Source: an uncultured Muribaculaceae bacterium (GTDB taxonomy: Bacteria > Bacteroidota > Bacteroidia > Bacteroidales > Muribaculaceae). Taken from it: DNA of 64,000 nt. The stretch's first letter is position 1. Every line of letters starts with the position of its first letter. The notes under the pieces are model-generated. The model saw nothing but the letters and a program-made list of their open reading frames with translations. It had not been told where the DNA came from and made no database searches. Positions 17,172 to 26,562 of this stretch are shown one piece after another. Location: assembly GCA_944320595.1 (NCBI GenBank), contig CALUIB010000006.1, positions 78,244 through 142,243 on the forward strand, given 5' to 3'. Both the position numbers and the translations under genes were made by a program.

Positions 17172-17172
17172 G
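17165..17172 (+). promoter_or_regulatory. -7 box of ruvX
   Basis: TAATTTTG (TAnnTTTG) ends only 4 nt before the ATG at 17177, so the transcript would be leaderless or nearly so. Confidence 0.55.
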
Positions 17173-17176
17173 CAAC

Positions 17177-17602
17177 ATGGGAAGGATTTTATCTATCGAC
17201 TTCGGACGCAAGCGGACGGGGCTGGCTGCCACCGACTCGCTGAAGATTGTGGCCAACGGGCTGGCCACGGTGCCCACGGCACAGGTTATCGACTTCATAA
17301 AGAAATACATGGCCACCGAGGAGGTGGAACTGATAGTTGTGGGGCTGCCGCGGCAGATGAACGGAGAACCGAGCGAAAGCACAAGGTACTTAAAACCGTT
17401 CCTCGACAGGCTGCGCAAGGAGCTGCCAGAGGTGCCGGTGGAGATGTTCGACGAGCGGTTCACGTCAACCATCGCCCATCGCTCGATGCTCGACGGCGGA
17501 ATGAAGAAGATGGACCGCCGCGACAAGGCTATAGTCGATACCATAGCCGCCACTATCATTCTCAACGACTATCTGCAAAGCCGCCAATACCAAAACCGAT
17601 AG
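17177..17602 (+). CDS. ruvX: Holliday junction resolvase-like RuvX/YqgF
   Basis: 141 aa, the usual length. The RNase H-like fold shows the first catalytic Asp (ILSIDFGRKRTGLA), VELIVVGLPRQMNG, the Glu region (MFDERFTSTIA) and the last Asp (DRRDKAIVDTIAATIIL). The family is implicated in pre-16S rRNA maturation and Holliday junction processing. It is followed 4 nt later by the Ntn hydrolase gene. Confidence 0.93.
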   Translation: MGRILSIDFGRKRTGLAATDSLKIVANGLATVPTAQVIDFIKKYMATEEVELIVVGLPRQMNGEPSESTRYLKPFLDRLRKELPEVPVEMFDERFTSTIAHRSMLDGGMKKMDRRDKAIVDTIAATIILNDYLQSRQYQNR

Positions 17603-17606
17603 ACGA

Positions 17607-18713
17607 ATGAAATATTTTTATGCCGTCCTGTACTTGGTGCTTGCCTGCTCCGTTGGAGCTGAGGCTTGCACTTCGGCCATTGTTTCGGGGAAGGTGACGG
17701 CCAACGGCAGGCCGCTGCTGTGGAAGCACCGCGACACCTCCCGGCAGGACAACCGGGTGGAACGCATCGCCGCCACCGACTCCACACTTGAATATGTGGC
17801 ACTGTTCAATGCCGACGACACCCTGTGCCGCGAGGCGTGGATAGGCTACAACAGCCGTGGATTTGCCGTGATGAACACCGCCGTATATAACTTGAAGGAC
17901 GACACCGTTACCCAAATGGACCGCGAAGGCTTGCTGATGACCGAGGCACTGCGCCGGTGCGCCACGGTCGATGATTTTGAGCTGTTGTTGCGCCGCCTGC
18001 CAAAACCGCTCGGCGTGGAAGCCAACTTCGGGGTGATTGACGCACAGGGCAACGGGGCATACTTCGAGACCAGCAATTGGGATTACGTGAAATATGACCT
18101 TGCCGACGCTCCCAACGGGGTACTTGTGCGGACTAACTATGCCCACAGCGGACGCAAGGGGGAAGGCAAAGGGCATACGCGCGAGGCAAATGCATTGCAC
18201 CTGCTAAGACCGCGCATAGCCGATGCCGACATATCGGCCGAGCTGTTGACCGAGACCCTTTCGCGCAGCTTTTACAGCAGCCGGCTGAACAAGGACTACA
18301 CACATAGCGAAGCCACCTTGCAGGCCGACCAGGAGTTTATCCCACGCCCCACCTCGTGCTCGACGGTGGTAATCGAGGGGGTAACGCCGGGCGAAAGCCC
18401 CCAGCTGACCACTATGTGGGTCGGGCTTGGCTACCCACCATGCTCCGAGATACGCGCTGCATGGCTCGGCGAGGGTGGCGTGCCTGCCGAGTTGCGCGGC
18501 ACAGGACCCAGCGGTCACTCGCCGCTGTGCGACACCGCCATTGCCCGTCGGGGCGAAGTGTTCAAGGCCAATGGGGAAATAGACTTAGGCAAACTATACA
18601 ACAGCCAAGGCACCGGCTACTGCCAAATGCTTTCAAAACTCAACCACGATGCCTACCGCCGCGGATATGAGGTCATAGCCCGCAAACGACTACAACTGAA
18701 TGGAAAAGATTGA
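17607..18713 (+). CDS. Secreted C45-like/choloylglycine-type Ntn hydrolase
   Basis: 368 aa. The N-terminus MKYFYAVLYLVLACSVGAEA is a signal peptide ending directly before Cys21 (ACTSAIVSGKVTANGRPLLWKHRD). In this Ntn-hydrolase group an N-terminal Cys after cleavage is the nucleophile; Arg/Asp residues follow (HRDTS) and Asn in VMNTAVYNL. The family includes acyltransferases and amidases of the penicillin-acyltransferase (C45) type. It is secreted to the periplasm or surface and likely cleaves amide bonds. The 3' end overlaps the next gene by 14 nt. Confidence 0.8.
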   Translation: MKYFYAVLYLVLACSVGAEACTSAIVSGKVTANGRPLLWKHRDTSRQDNRVERIAATDSTLEYVALFNADDTLCREAWIGYNSRGFAVMNTAVYNLKDDTVTQMDREGLLMTEALRRCATVDDFELLLRRLPKPLGVEANFGVIDAQGNGAYFETSNWDYVKYDLADAPNGVLVRTNYAHSGRKGEGKGHTREANALHLLRPRIADADISAELLTETLSRSFYSSRLNKDYTHSEATLQADQEFIPRPTSCSTVVIEGVTPGESPQLTTMWVGLGYPPCSEIRAAWLGEGGVPAELRGTGPSGHSPLCDTAIARRGEVFKANGEIDLGKLYNSQGTGYCQMLSKLNHDAYRRGYEVIARKRLQLNGKD

Positions 18714-19212
18714 ATTGCAGCAGTTCAGCATACCACAAGGCACATTTGCCCGCATATTGCTGATGCGCCATCTGCGCCGCTCGTGGTGGATATATGCCAT
18801 GCCAGTGACGGCCTGCGCCGCGTTGGCATTTCTCGATGTCCGTTTCCTGCTCGTTGCACTGATGGTGGTGTTTATCATGATGCCCATGGCGTTGCTGCTG
18901 GTGTACATCAACCACGGCCTTGACCCAATAAACCGCTACAACATAATGCGCAAGTCGCTCACAGCCGATGCCGACAAGCTGACAATGGCAATAAATGAAG
19001 AGTATGGCCTAAAAAATCGAAATGTGGCGTTCGAGTGGAACAAAATCGATAGCCGCCACCGCATAATCTCACATTGCCTGCTGCTCAACCTGCGCACCGA
19101 CCGGCATCGTTTCATAGCCATTCCAATCAGCACATTTACCGACGAACGGCAACTACGCTCGTTCCTCGGCTACCTCAACGGCAAAGAAACCGAAACGCAA
19201 GCCGAACGGTAA
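18700..19212 (+). CDS. Two-helix membrane protein, unknown function
   Basis: 170 aa. Two adjacent hydrophobic segments (about 30-48 and 50-72, WWIYAMPVTACAALAFLDV and FLLVALMVVFIMMPMALLLV) are followed by a soluble C-terminal part (FEWNKIDSRHRIISHCLLLN, then IPISTFTDERQLRSFLGYL), a layout like YcxB-type membrane proteins. The start overlaps the Ntn hydrolase gene by 14 nt, so translation is coupled. Its last 43 nt overlap the end of the opposite-strand DUF5686 gene. Function not recognised. Confidence 0.75.
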   Translation: MEKIELQQFSIPQGTFARILLMRHLRRSWWIYAMPVTACAALAFLDVRFLLVALMVVFIMMPMALLLVYINHGLDPINRYNIMRKSLTADADKLTMAINEEYGLKNRNVAFEWNKIDSRHRIISHCLLLNLRTDRHRFIAIPISTFTDERQLRSFLGYLNGKETETQAER

Positions 19213-21761
19213 TCAAACCCTTGCCATGACGTGAAAAATCCCACCGATGCCAAATCAAACACATTGACCGAATAACCCAATTCGCTGTATGGCCGACGAT
19301 GGCGCACTGCCAACGAGCGCAAATGCAAGCACTCGCTGAAATTCTTTTTGCGCAAAAATGGCAAAAGTTTCAACAACAAGCGCGGAGACTGCCACGTGAA
19401 TCCAGCTTCGGCATAACAGTCGGCTGTGGAATACTCGTAACTGTCGAGCAGCACAAAACTGTCGGCAAACCTATGCGTCGTCAACGGGAAACGAGTTGCC
19501 GAAAAGTGCTTGAAATCGGGAAATTGCAATCCGCTGGCATCAATAAAAGCACCTCCGCGCACTTGGTAGATTATCTTATTGAATATTCCGAGCCCTATTT
19601 CCTGCTCTACGCTCACATCTATGCGGTTATATGACGGCGTTCCATCCTTGAAACCTATTCCACGGGTATATGACAACGTGAATGTCGGGAATTTTGATTG
19701 CAAATAATGTTTGCGCCCATTTTTTATAAAATAATATGCAGCAGGCGTATAAACGACAGCGACATTCGCAGTCAATGCCTCACTGACTGGCGGCAATGTG
19801 GCAAACTCGGCATTTTCTGGCAAATTAGGCTTTGCCGCCTTCTTAAACCAACTCTGTGATATGTGATTGACGAGCGGGCGGCGACGTTCCCACGACACAC
19901 CGGCCATGAACCGAGTGCCATTGGCAATTTCAATCCCGTTGCGCAACGACACAAATGCCTTGTCATAAAATTTGGTATCGTTTCGGGCAAACAAGGCCGA
20001 ATATAGAGCCACCAAGGCTGCCGACTCGGGATGCTCGGTATTGTAATCGGCCGACACCCTTCCGCCCGACATCGACAGACATCCACCTCGTAAAGGGGCA
20101 TAATCCAACCTGGCGTCAACGCTGCCAGTCACCACTTTTCGGGCTGTATTATAATATACCGATGGTTCCACGGCCACCGATAAAAAATCGCTGAAATCAC
20201 GCCCCAGGCCAATGCCCAAGCCCACCTTATAGCCGTCAACAAAATTGTATCCCGACCACACCGACCACAAGCCGCCGAAACTAATCCACCCTTTCTTGCC
20301 CTTGTAAGTATAGCTGTCACCGCCAAACAAAGCGTTGCCTATGGCATCCGACCAATCGGGCTTGTCACTTCCTGCCGTGACCGACGAATCGGGCTTGTTG
20401 CCTCCTTGGTGACGGCGGTAACTTTCAAGTTCCTCGGCATCGAGCGGCACACTGCGCACAGCAGCCCAGTAAGCCGAATCTTTCACCCCTGCCATACTGT
20501 CAACCGAGGAATTGTAAATGCCCATGCGATAAGTGAGGTCAAACCGAGACCGCCGCTCGATGCGTTTACTTGCCACAAGGTTTTCTTCCACCAACCGAGC
20601 CGTGAGAGCCGACAAACGGTAACTGTCGGCATTCGTCAAATCCCGTTCCTGCTCTATGCGCCTAATTTCGCCGACAATGCGGCGACCACTTTCGGTAAGC
20701 GGAACCAAATTCCCTGGCAATCTTGCCGACGATGCAGCACCAACAAATGAATATTCAGCCGACAGCATATAAGAAGCTCTCATTTTCACCCCAAGCACCC
20801 CCACGTGTGATGTCACCGACTGCGAACAAAGCAGTCGCACACCAGGTTCCACTTCATTGAAAGTGGCCATTATGCGCATATCGAGCATACCACCGTGCTG
20901 CACTCTCAAATCGGCAGCAACAAGGCACCATTCTCCCTCGACCACATAAATAGCCCCAGAAAATAGCCCCTCCGCATCACGCCGCGGTTCCACGCTTATC
21001 TTATCCACGACCGCTCCTCCATCGTTAAAACGGTCGGCAAGCTTGTATTTATAATAAGTAAACGCCCCATCCCTCAATGGCGATGGGGAACCAAACAATT
21101 CGCTCCCATAGAAATTGGTAATCGATGCTGGCACTTCAGCCGACACATCCTCAGGGAAAGTGTTTGTTTCGGCTTCGATATGTTCGTTCCACCGATTGGG
21201 CGCACCAAATTTCACTTCGCTCACTTTTTCAAGCACAAACAAGCGATTTATGAATTTGTCCTTCTCTTTGCGAAAATCGGACGACAGTTCAAGCATACCA
21301 GGCGTGTCGGTTATTTTCCCAGTTCCTTTCACATATACCCTTGCAGCAAAACTGTCGGGAACACATTCGTAATATGGCGCATACGCTATCACACGGCGCA
21401 TTATGCCATAAGCAGGGTCCTCGCTACCGTCGGCCGTCACCACAAGTTCAGAAAGAGCCACTGGGCGGCGTTCGAGACTGAAGTCTATGACGGTATCGCC
21501 ATGACATATTTCCACACAAGTTTCAAGGCTCTCATACCCAACCGACGATACACGGCAATCATGCTCCCCCTCGGGGAGATCCAAGAGGAAACGCCCTTCG
21601 GCATTGGCCGAAACGCCACGGCGCAAATCCTTAAAGTATATGGCAGCAAACGGCACAGCCTCACCCGTGACACCGCTCACAGTGCCATTAAGCACAGCTG
21701 CGCACACCCACAATTGGCATACCAGCATGGCAAGCACTGAAAATGCAACCCTGCGTTTCAC
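19170..21761 (-). CDS. DUF5686 outer-membrane protein with N-terminal carboxypeptidase-regulatory-like domain
   Basis: 863 aa from the GTG at 21761, which gives a clean signal peptide (KRRVAFSVLAMLVCQLWVCA); an upstream TTG at 21800 keeps the frame open but spoils the signal. Residues about 30-110 form the CarboxypepD_reg-like beta-sandwich (GTVSGVTGEAVPFAAIYFKD, then RFLLDLPEGEHDCRVSSVGY). The rest matches the DUF5686 pattern of a large Bacteroidota protein with a beta-barrel-like second half (alternating strands, ending SACVSVSLPLR). Probably an outer-membrane protein; function unknown. It converges on and overlaps the gene to its left. Confidence 0.85.
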   Translation of the reverse strand: MKRRVAFSVLAMLVCQLWVCAAVLNGTVSGVTGEAVPFAAIYFKDLRRGVSANAEGRFLLDLPEGEHDCRVSSVGYESLETCVEICHGDTVIDFSLERRPVALSELVVTADGSEDPAYGIMRRVIAYAPYYECVPDSFAARVYVKGTGKITDTPGMLELSSDFRKEKDKFINRLFVLEKVSEVKFGAPNRWNEHIEAETNTFPEDVSAEVPASITNFYGSELFGSPSPLRDGAFTYYKYKLADRFNDGGAVVDKISVEPRRDAEGLFSGAIYVVEGEWCLVAADLRVQHGGMLDMRIMATFNEVEPGVRLLCSQSVTSHVGVLGVKMRASYMLSAEYSFVGAASSARLPGNLVPLTESGRRIVGEIRRIEQERDLTNADSYRLSALTARLVEENLVASKRIERRSRFDLTYRMGIYNSSVDSMAGVKDSAYWAAVRSVPLDAEELESYRRHQGGNKPDSSVTAGSDKPDWSDAIGNALFGGDSYTYKGKKGWISFGGLWSVWSGYNFVDGYKVGLGIGLGRDFSDFLSVAVEPSVYYNTARKVVTGSVDARLDYAPLRGGCLSMSGGRVSADYNTEHPESAALVALYSALFARNDTKFYDKAFVSLRNGIEIANGTRFMAGVSWERRRPLVNHISQSWFKKAAKPNLPENAEFATLPPVSEALTANVAVVYTPAAYYFIKNGRKHYLQSKFPTFTLSYTRGIGFKDGTPSYNRIDVSVEQEIGLGIFNKIIYQVRGGAFIDASGLQFPDFKHFSATRFPLTTHRFADSFVLLDSYEYSTADCYAEAGFTWQSPRLLLKLLPFLRKKNFSECLHLRSLAVRHRRPYSELGYSVNVFDLASVGFFTSWQGFDYRSACVSVSLPLR

Positions 21762-21901
21762 ATAAACCAATTTTTGCTCAATAAAAACAAAACAAGCCAA
21801 CGGGCAAATTGAACTGCCAGTTGACCTGTTTGCTACAATACGGGATTAAAAAAAGTTGTTTGTGGCCAACAACCTGCCACTTACGGACATACCCTGCATT
21901 T

Positions 21902-22219
21902 TCACAGCAGTTCCTTCAGCCTGGCTTCGATTTCGGCCTTGGGTTGTGCGCCCACCATGCGGTCGCCTACTTGCTTACCATCCTTGAAGAACAGCAGCGT
22001 GGGGATATTGCGGATTCCAAATTCGGTGGTCAGGTCGTTGCCATCCTCCACATTGTATTTCCCTATGAGAATGCGGCCTTCATATTCAGCGGCCAATTCT
22101 TCGATAACCGGTGCCAAGCGTTTACACGGTACGCACCATGTTGCCCAAAAGTCAATCACGACCGGCTTGCCCGACTGTATTTCCTGGGCAGCGTTGTCGT
22201 CGGTAAAAACGAATGCCAT
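21902..22219 (-). CDS. trxA: Thioredoxin with WCVPC active site
   Basis: 105 aa, a single thioredoxin fold without signal peptide. The active site is FWATWCVPCKRL (Cys29, Cys32), with Val where classic thioredoxins have Gly. The cis-Pro loop (IRNIPTLLFFKDGK) and ending (AEIEARLKELL) are canonical. It reduces cytosolic protein disulfides. It lies 31 nt downstream of dnaE on the same strand and probably shares its transcript. Confidence 0.92.
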   Translation of the reverse strand: MAFVFTDDNAAQEIQSGKPVVIDFWATWCVPCKRLAPVIEELAAEYEGRILIGKYNVEDGNDLTTEFGIRNIPTLLFFKDGKQVGDRMVGAQPKAEIEARLKELL

Positions 22220-22250
22220 AATTCTTTGTAGTTTTTTAAATGTGTGTTAT

Positions 22251-25200
22251 TTAATTGATTGTAAATTTGATTTCTTCGGAATTCAACTTATTGATAAGTT
22301 GGCGAGTGATAGGTATCTTGTAGCGCGACAGCAACTGCACATTGCGGTGGTTCTTGTCATCGCAAATGTCCAAGTACAGGTCGCTGCGGTTCTCGGTAGA
22401 TTGCGTGAGGAACGCCTTGAACATATCCACAAGTGCCGTATTAATCACAGCCTCGGGCAATTTTATCGTAATGCTGCGCAACAGCTTGCCTTTCACATTC
22501 TCAAGCAACTCTATTGACGAGATGTTAAAATCCACACGCCCATTGTACTTACTCTTTTGATACGCGCCACGAACCATTATGGGAGTCCCAACCACACCAT
22601 ACTTGCCAAAATTGATGAAATTATTGCCAAAGAGGAAAAACTCGGTAGTACCCGAATAATCTTCCATCTTCATTATACCATAATTAGTGCCACGCTTTGA
22701 GGGCTTTACGTCATACCCCACTACGATACCTCCAAACGACAGTTCCTTGTCGAGTACGTCGCTCTTCTCTTTCAAGTCCTTGATGCGAGTGTTGCAACCA
22801 TATTCTATCTCCACATAGAACGGGTCGAGCGGATGAGCCGACAGGTACATACCCACAAGTTCACGCTCTTTTTCGAGCTTAACTATATTAGGCCATTGCT
22901 GCGCCTTAGGTATGGCCGGGCGCGAAGTCTCCACAATCTCATCGCCGCCAAAGAGCGAAGTCACTTGCGACTGCTTGTCGAACTGGAACTTTTGTCCATA
23001 GCGCATAAGCACCTCCGAGAAAGTCTCGCCCTTGGCGTTCTTCTCGAAGAAGTCTTCACGCGAGATGTCGTTGAAACAATCAAACGCACCCGACAATGCA
23101 AGTGCCTCAAGCGTCTTGCGGTTACAGCTCGACAAGTTAACCCGCTCCACGAAGTCGAAAATCGACTTATACGGGCCGCCCGCCTTACGCTCGTCGATAA
23201 TGGCATTCACGGCATTGATGCCCACGCTCTTTATGCCGGCAAGTCCAAAACGTATGTCGCCGCGCTTGTTGGCACTGAACGACATGAAACTCTCGTTCAC
23301 ATCAGGTCCCTTCACCTCTATGCGCATCGATTTGCACTCGTCCATGAACTTGGAGAGCTTGTCTATATCGTTAAGGTTGCGGCTGAGCACGGCAGCCATG
23401 TACTCCGACGGGTAATTAGCCTTCAGGTAAGCCGTTTGGAATGCCACCCAGCTGTAACAGGTGGCATGGCTCTTATTGAAGGCGTATGAGGCAAATTTTT
23501 CCCAGTCATGCCATATCTTTTCGAGCGTATCGCGGTCATAACCACGTTCTACCCCACCATCGAGGAACTTGGGCTTGAGCTTCATCAGCTTGTCGATTTG
23601 CTTTTTACCCATTGCCTTTCGCAGCACGTCGCTCTCGCCACGGGTGAAACCTGCAAGCAAGCGCGACAGCAACATCACCTGCTCCTGGTAAACCGTGATG
23701 CCGTAAGTGTCCTTCAAGTATTTTTCCATCACCGGGATGTCATACACTATGGGCATCTCCCCCTTCTTGCGCTTGATGAAGTCGGGAATATAGTCCATAG
23801 GCCCCGGCCTGTAAAGGGCGTTCATGGCAATCAAGTCCTCGAATGTACTTGGTTGCAGCTCTATAAGATACTTTTGCATGCCAGCCGACTCAAACTGGAA
23901 CGTACCCACGGTGCGCCCCTCGCAATATAGCTGGTAAGTCTTCTTGTCCTCTATGTCGATAGTGTCAATGTCGAGGTCGAAACCGCGCGTTTCCTTTATG
24001 TTGGCCACGGCCTCCTTGATTATCGACAATGTTTTCAACCCCAGGAAGTCCATCTTGATAAGTCCGGTTGACTCTATCACGCTCCCTTCATACTGCGTCA
24101 CAAGCATCTTGGTGCCATCCTTGTCGGGGGCTGTGCTCACCGGCACCCAGTCGGTGATGTCGTCACGGCCTATTATCACGCCACAAGCATGTACGCCAGT
24201 GTTGCGCACGTTCCCCTCAAGCGCCTCGGCATATTTTATGGTTTCCACCACCGTGGCATTGGGGTTGTTAAGCTCGGCCTGGAAGTCGGGGAAACACTTC
24301 AGGCAATTCTTTATGGTTATCTTGTACTTCTTTCCTTTGTCATCCTCGGGCATATCATTGGGCTTGCTCGGTATGAACTTTGCAAGACGGTCGCTTTCGG
24401 GCAGCGGCAATTCCTCCACCCTCGCCACATCTTTTATGGCCATCTTGGCAGCCATGGTGCCGTATGTGATGATGTGAGCCACCTTCTCGGCTCCATATTT
24501 CTCGGTCACATATTTCAAGACCTTAGCTCGCCCGTCATCGTCGAAGTCAATATCTATATCGGGCAGCGATATACGGTCGGGATTAAGGAAACGCTCAAAC
24601 AGCAAATCATACTTGATAGGGTCGATCTGCGTGATACCAAGGCAGTACGCCACAGCCGAACCAGCGGCTGAGCCACGCCCGGGCCCCACCGACACGCCCA
24701 TCTCCCGGGCGGCCTTTATGAAGTCTTGCACTATAAGGAAGTAGCCAGGAAATCCCATGTTCTTGATGGTTTCAAGCTCGAAATCGATGCGCTCGCGATG
24801 CTCGTCATCAAATTCATCGCCTTTCCACAACCGCTTTGCACCTTCATATACAAGGTAGCGCAAGTAATCGTTGTTGTCGGTAAACCCGTCGGGCAACGGG
24901 AAGTTCGGCAAAATTGGATCGTGGTCAATCGAGTAGAACTCCGTTTTGTCGAGCAATTCAAGCGTGTTGCTCAATGCCTCGGGAAAATCGCTGAATATCT
25001 CGTTCATCTCCTCCTGCGTCTTCATCCATTCCTGTTTAGAATAGAGCATACGCTTTGGGTCGTTTAGTGCCTTGCCCGTCGATACGCATATAAGGCGGTC
25101 GTGCGCCTCGGCATCGGTCTCGTTGACAAAGTGTACATCGTTGGTGCAAACGAGCTTTATGCCCAATTCCTCCGAGAACTGTTTCAACACGGCATTCACC

Positions 25201-25904
25201 TCTTGCTGCAAGGGGAACGTCTCGTGGTTGGCGCGTGCCACAGTGGCCTTGTGCCGCTGCAATTCAAGGTAGAAATCGTCGCCAAACACGCCCTTGAACC
25301 ACTGCGCCGTCTTTCGAGCCTCGTCGATTTGCCCGTTAAGTATCAACTTGGGTATCTCGCCGCCAAGGCATGCCGAACACACCATGAGCCCCTCGTGGTA
25401 ACGCTCAAGCTGCTCCTTGTCGGTTCGCGGGTGTGAATAAAACCCGTCGGTCCATGCCTTCGACACAAGTTTCACCAAGTTATGATACCCCTTGAGGTTC
25501 TTGGCCAGCACTATTAGGTGGCGGCCAGTGTCGTGTTTCGACGTGCGGTCATACAGCGTCTTTTCAGCGACATACATCTCGCAGCCGAAGATAGGCTTGA
25601 ACAGCCGTGCCTGCGCCTCGGCGAGTTGTCGCCGCAGCTCTTCCACGGCAGCCGCATCCACCTCGTCGGCACTTTCAGCCTCGGCAATCTGTTTCTTCAG
25701 CACCTTTATATCCTTCTCGGTTCCCGAATTTATCGAGTTGCAGTAATTATAGAACTCTTTTATGCCAAACATATTGCCATGGTCGGTGAGGGCAATGCCC
25801 TTCATGCCGTTGGCAATAGCCTTGTCAACAAGAGCCTTGATCGACGCTTGCCCGTCGAGCACGGAATATTGTGAGTGTACGTGAAGATGTATGAATGGTT
25901 GCAT
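22251..25904 (-). CDS. dnaE: DNA polymerase III subunit alpha
   Basis: 1217 aa from the ATG at 25904, preceded by GAGGAG; a TTG six codons upstream contains that ribosome site and is rejected. The PHP domain (IHLHVHSQYSVLDG) is followed by the polymerase palm with catalytic Asps (GPGRGSAAGSAVAYCLGI, ISLPDIDIDFDDDGR), fingers and thumb (HACGVIIGRDD, ALYRPGPMDYIPDFI), the helix-hairpin-helix region and the OB fold near 1040-1110 (FGGIVVGYDVKPSKRG). It is the replicative polymerase. Confidence 0.97.
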   Translation of the reverse strand: MQPFIHLHVHSQYSVLDGQASIKALVDKAIANGMKGIALTDHGNMFGIKEFYNYCNSINSGTEKDIKVLKKQIAEAESADEVDAAAVEELRRQLAEAQARLFKPIFGCEMYVAEKTLYDRTSKHDTGRHLIVLAKNLKGYHNLVKLVSKAWTDGFYSHPRTDKEQLERYHEGLMVCSACLGGEIPKLILNGQIDEARKTAQWFKGVFGDDFYLELQRHKATVARANHETFPLQQEVNAVLKQFSEELGIKLVCTNDVHFVNETDAEAHDRLICVSTGKALNDPKRMLYSKQEWMKTQEEMNEIFSDFPEALSNTLELLDKTEFYSIDHDPILPNFPLPDGFTDNNDYLRYLVYEGAKRLWKGDEFDDEHRERIDFELETIKNMGFPGYFLIVQDFIKAAREMGVSVGPGRGSAAGSAVAYCLGITQIDPIKYDLLFERFLNPDRISLPDIDIDFDDDGRAKVLKYVTEKYGAEKVAHIITYGTMAAKMAIKDVARVEELPLPESDRLAKFIPSKPNDMPEDDKGKKYKITIKNCLKCFPDFQAELNNPNATVVETIKYAEALEGNVRNTGVHACGVIIGRDDITDWVPVSTAPDKDGTKMLVTQYEGSVIESTGLIKMDFLGLKTLSIIKEAVANIKETRGFDLDIDTIDIEDKKTYQLYCEGRTVGTFQFESAGMQKYLIELQPSTFEDLIAMNALYRPGPMDYIPDFIKRKKGEMPIVYDIPVMEKYLKDTYGITVYQEQVMLLSRLLAGFTRGESDVLRKAMGKKQIDKLMKLKPKFLDGGVERGYDRDTLEKIWHDWEKFASYAFNKSHATCYSWVAFQTAYLKANYPSEYMAAVLSRNLNDIDKLSKFMDECKSMRIEVKGPDVNESFMSFSANKRGDIRFGLAGIKSVGINAVNAIIDERKAGGPYKSIFDFVERVNLSSCNRKTLEALALSGAFDCFNDISREDFFEKNAKGETFSEVLMRYGQKFQFDKQSQVTSLFGGDEIVETSRPAIPKAQQWPNIVKLEKERELVGMYLSAHPLDPFYVEIEYGCNTRIKDLKEKSDVLDKELSFGGIVVGYDVKPSKRGTNYGIMKMEDYSGTTEFFLFGNNFINFGKYGVVGTPIMVRGAYQKSKYNGRVDFNISSIELLENVKGKLLRSITIKLPEAVINTALVDMFKAFLTQSTENRSDLYLDICDDKNHRNVQLLSRYKIPITRQLINKLNSEEIKFTIN

Positions 25905-26121
25905 AGCGTGGTTTCTCCTCAAGATTTCGCCCGTAAAATTAGTAAATCCCCATAACTTGCGAAATTCTTTGCCGCGAAACTTATCAACAATATTCGTTTT
26001 AGGAATTTTTCACTACCCACACCGAAATATGGACATCTCCGCATCGCCCACCCGAAAAATGCCATCATGCGCCGTGGCACTGGACAACCGACTTATTTTT
26101 CACCGTAACAAATAAAAATGC

Positions 26122-26129
26122 TAACTTTG
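26122..26129 (+). promoter_or_regulatory. -7 box of the thioesterase/dprA operon
   Basis: TAACTTTG (TAnnTTTG) lies 26 nt before the ATG at 26156. Confidence 0.6.
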
Positions 26130-26155
26130 CCAACCGAAAACAACTCAGTAACGCA

Positions 26156-26557
26156 ATGCACGAATATATATTTTCCCTTGAAATGGAAGTGCGCGATTAT
26201 GAAATCGACAGCGAGGGCATAGTGAACAATGCCAACTACCTGCACTACCTCGAACACACGCGCCACGCATTCTGCCGCCACGCAGGTTTCTCGTTCGGAC
26301 AAATGCAACAACGTGGCATAATTCCAGTACTCAACCGCGTGGAAATAGAATACAAGACCCCTTTGCGCAGCGGCGACACCATGGTGAGCAGTCTGTGGAT
26401 AGAAATGCAGGGCGTGAGGTTCATTTTCCATCAAGACATTTTCAACAAAGAAACCGGCCGGCAAGCCGTGGCCGCCGTGGTAAGTTGCGTGTGCCTGGAA
26501 AATGGCAAATTGTCGCGCGGCGAGGCTATCGCCGAGGCATTCAAGCAATATCTTTGA
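26156..26557 (+). CDS. 4HBT-type acyl-CoA thioesterase
   Basis: 133 aa hotdog-fold protein. Active-site Asp (RDYEIDSEGIVNNANYLHYLE) and the hallmark VNNANYLHYLEHTRHAF match the 4-hydroxybenzoyl-CoA thioesterase family (YbgC-like). It hydrolyses acyl-CoA thioesters in the cytosol; chain length is unknown. Its stop TGA overlaps a possible TTG start for dprA, so the two are co-translated. Confidence 0.9.
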   Translation: MHEYIFSLEMEVRDYEIDSEGIVNNANYLHYLEHTRHAFCRHAGFSFGQMQQRGIIPVLNRVEIEYKTPLRSGDTMVSSLWIEMQGVRFIFHQDIFNKETGRQAVAAVVSCVCLENGKLSRGEAIAEAFKQYL

Positions 26558-26562
26558 CTGCC

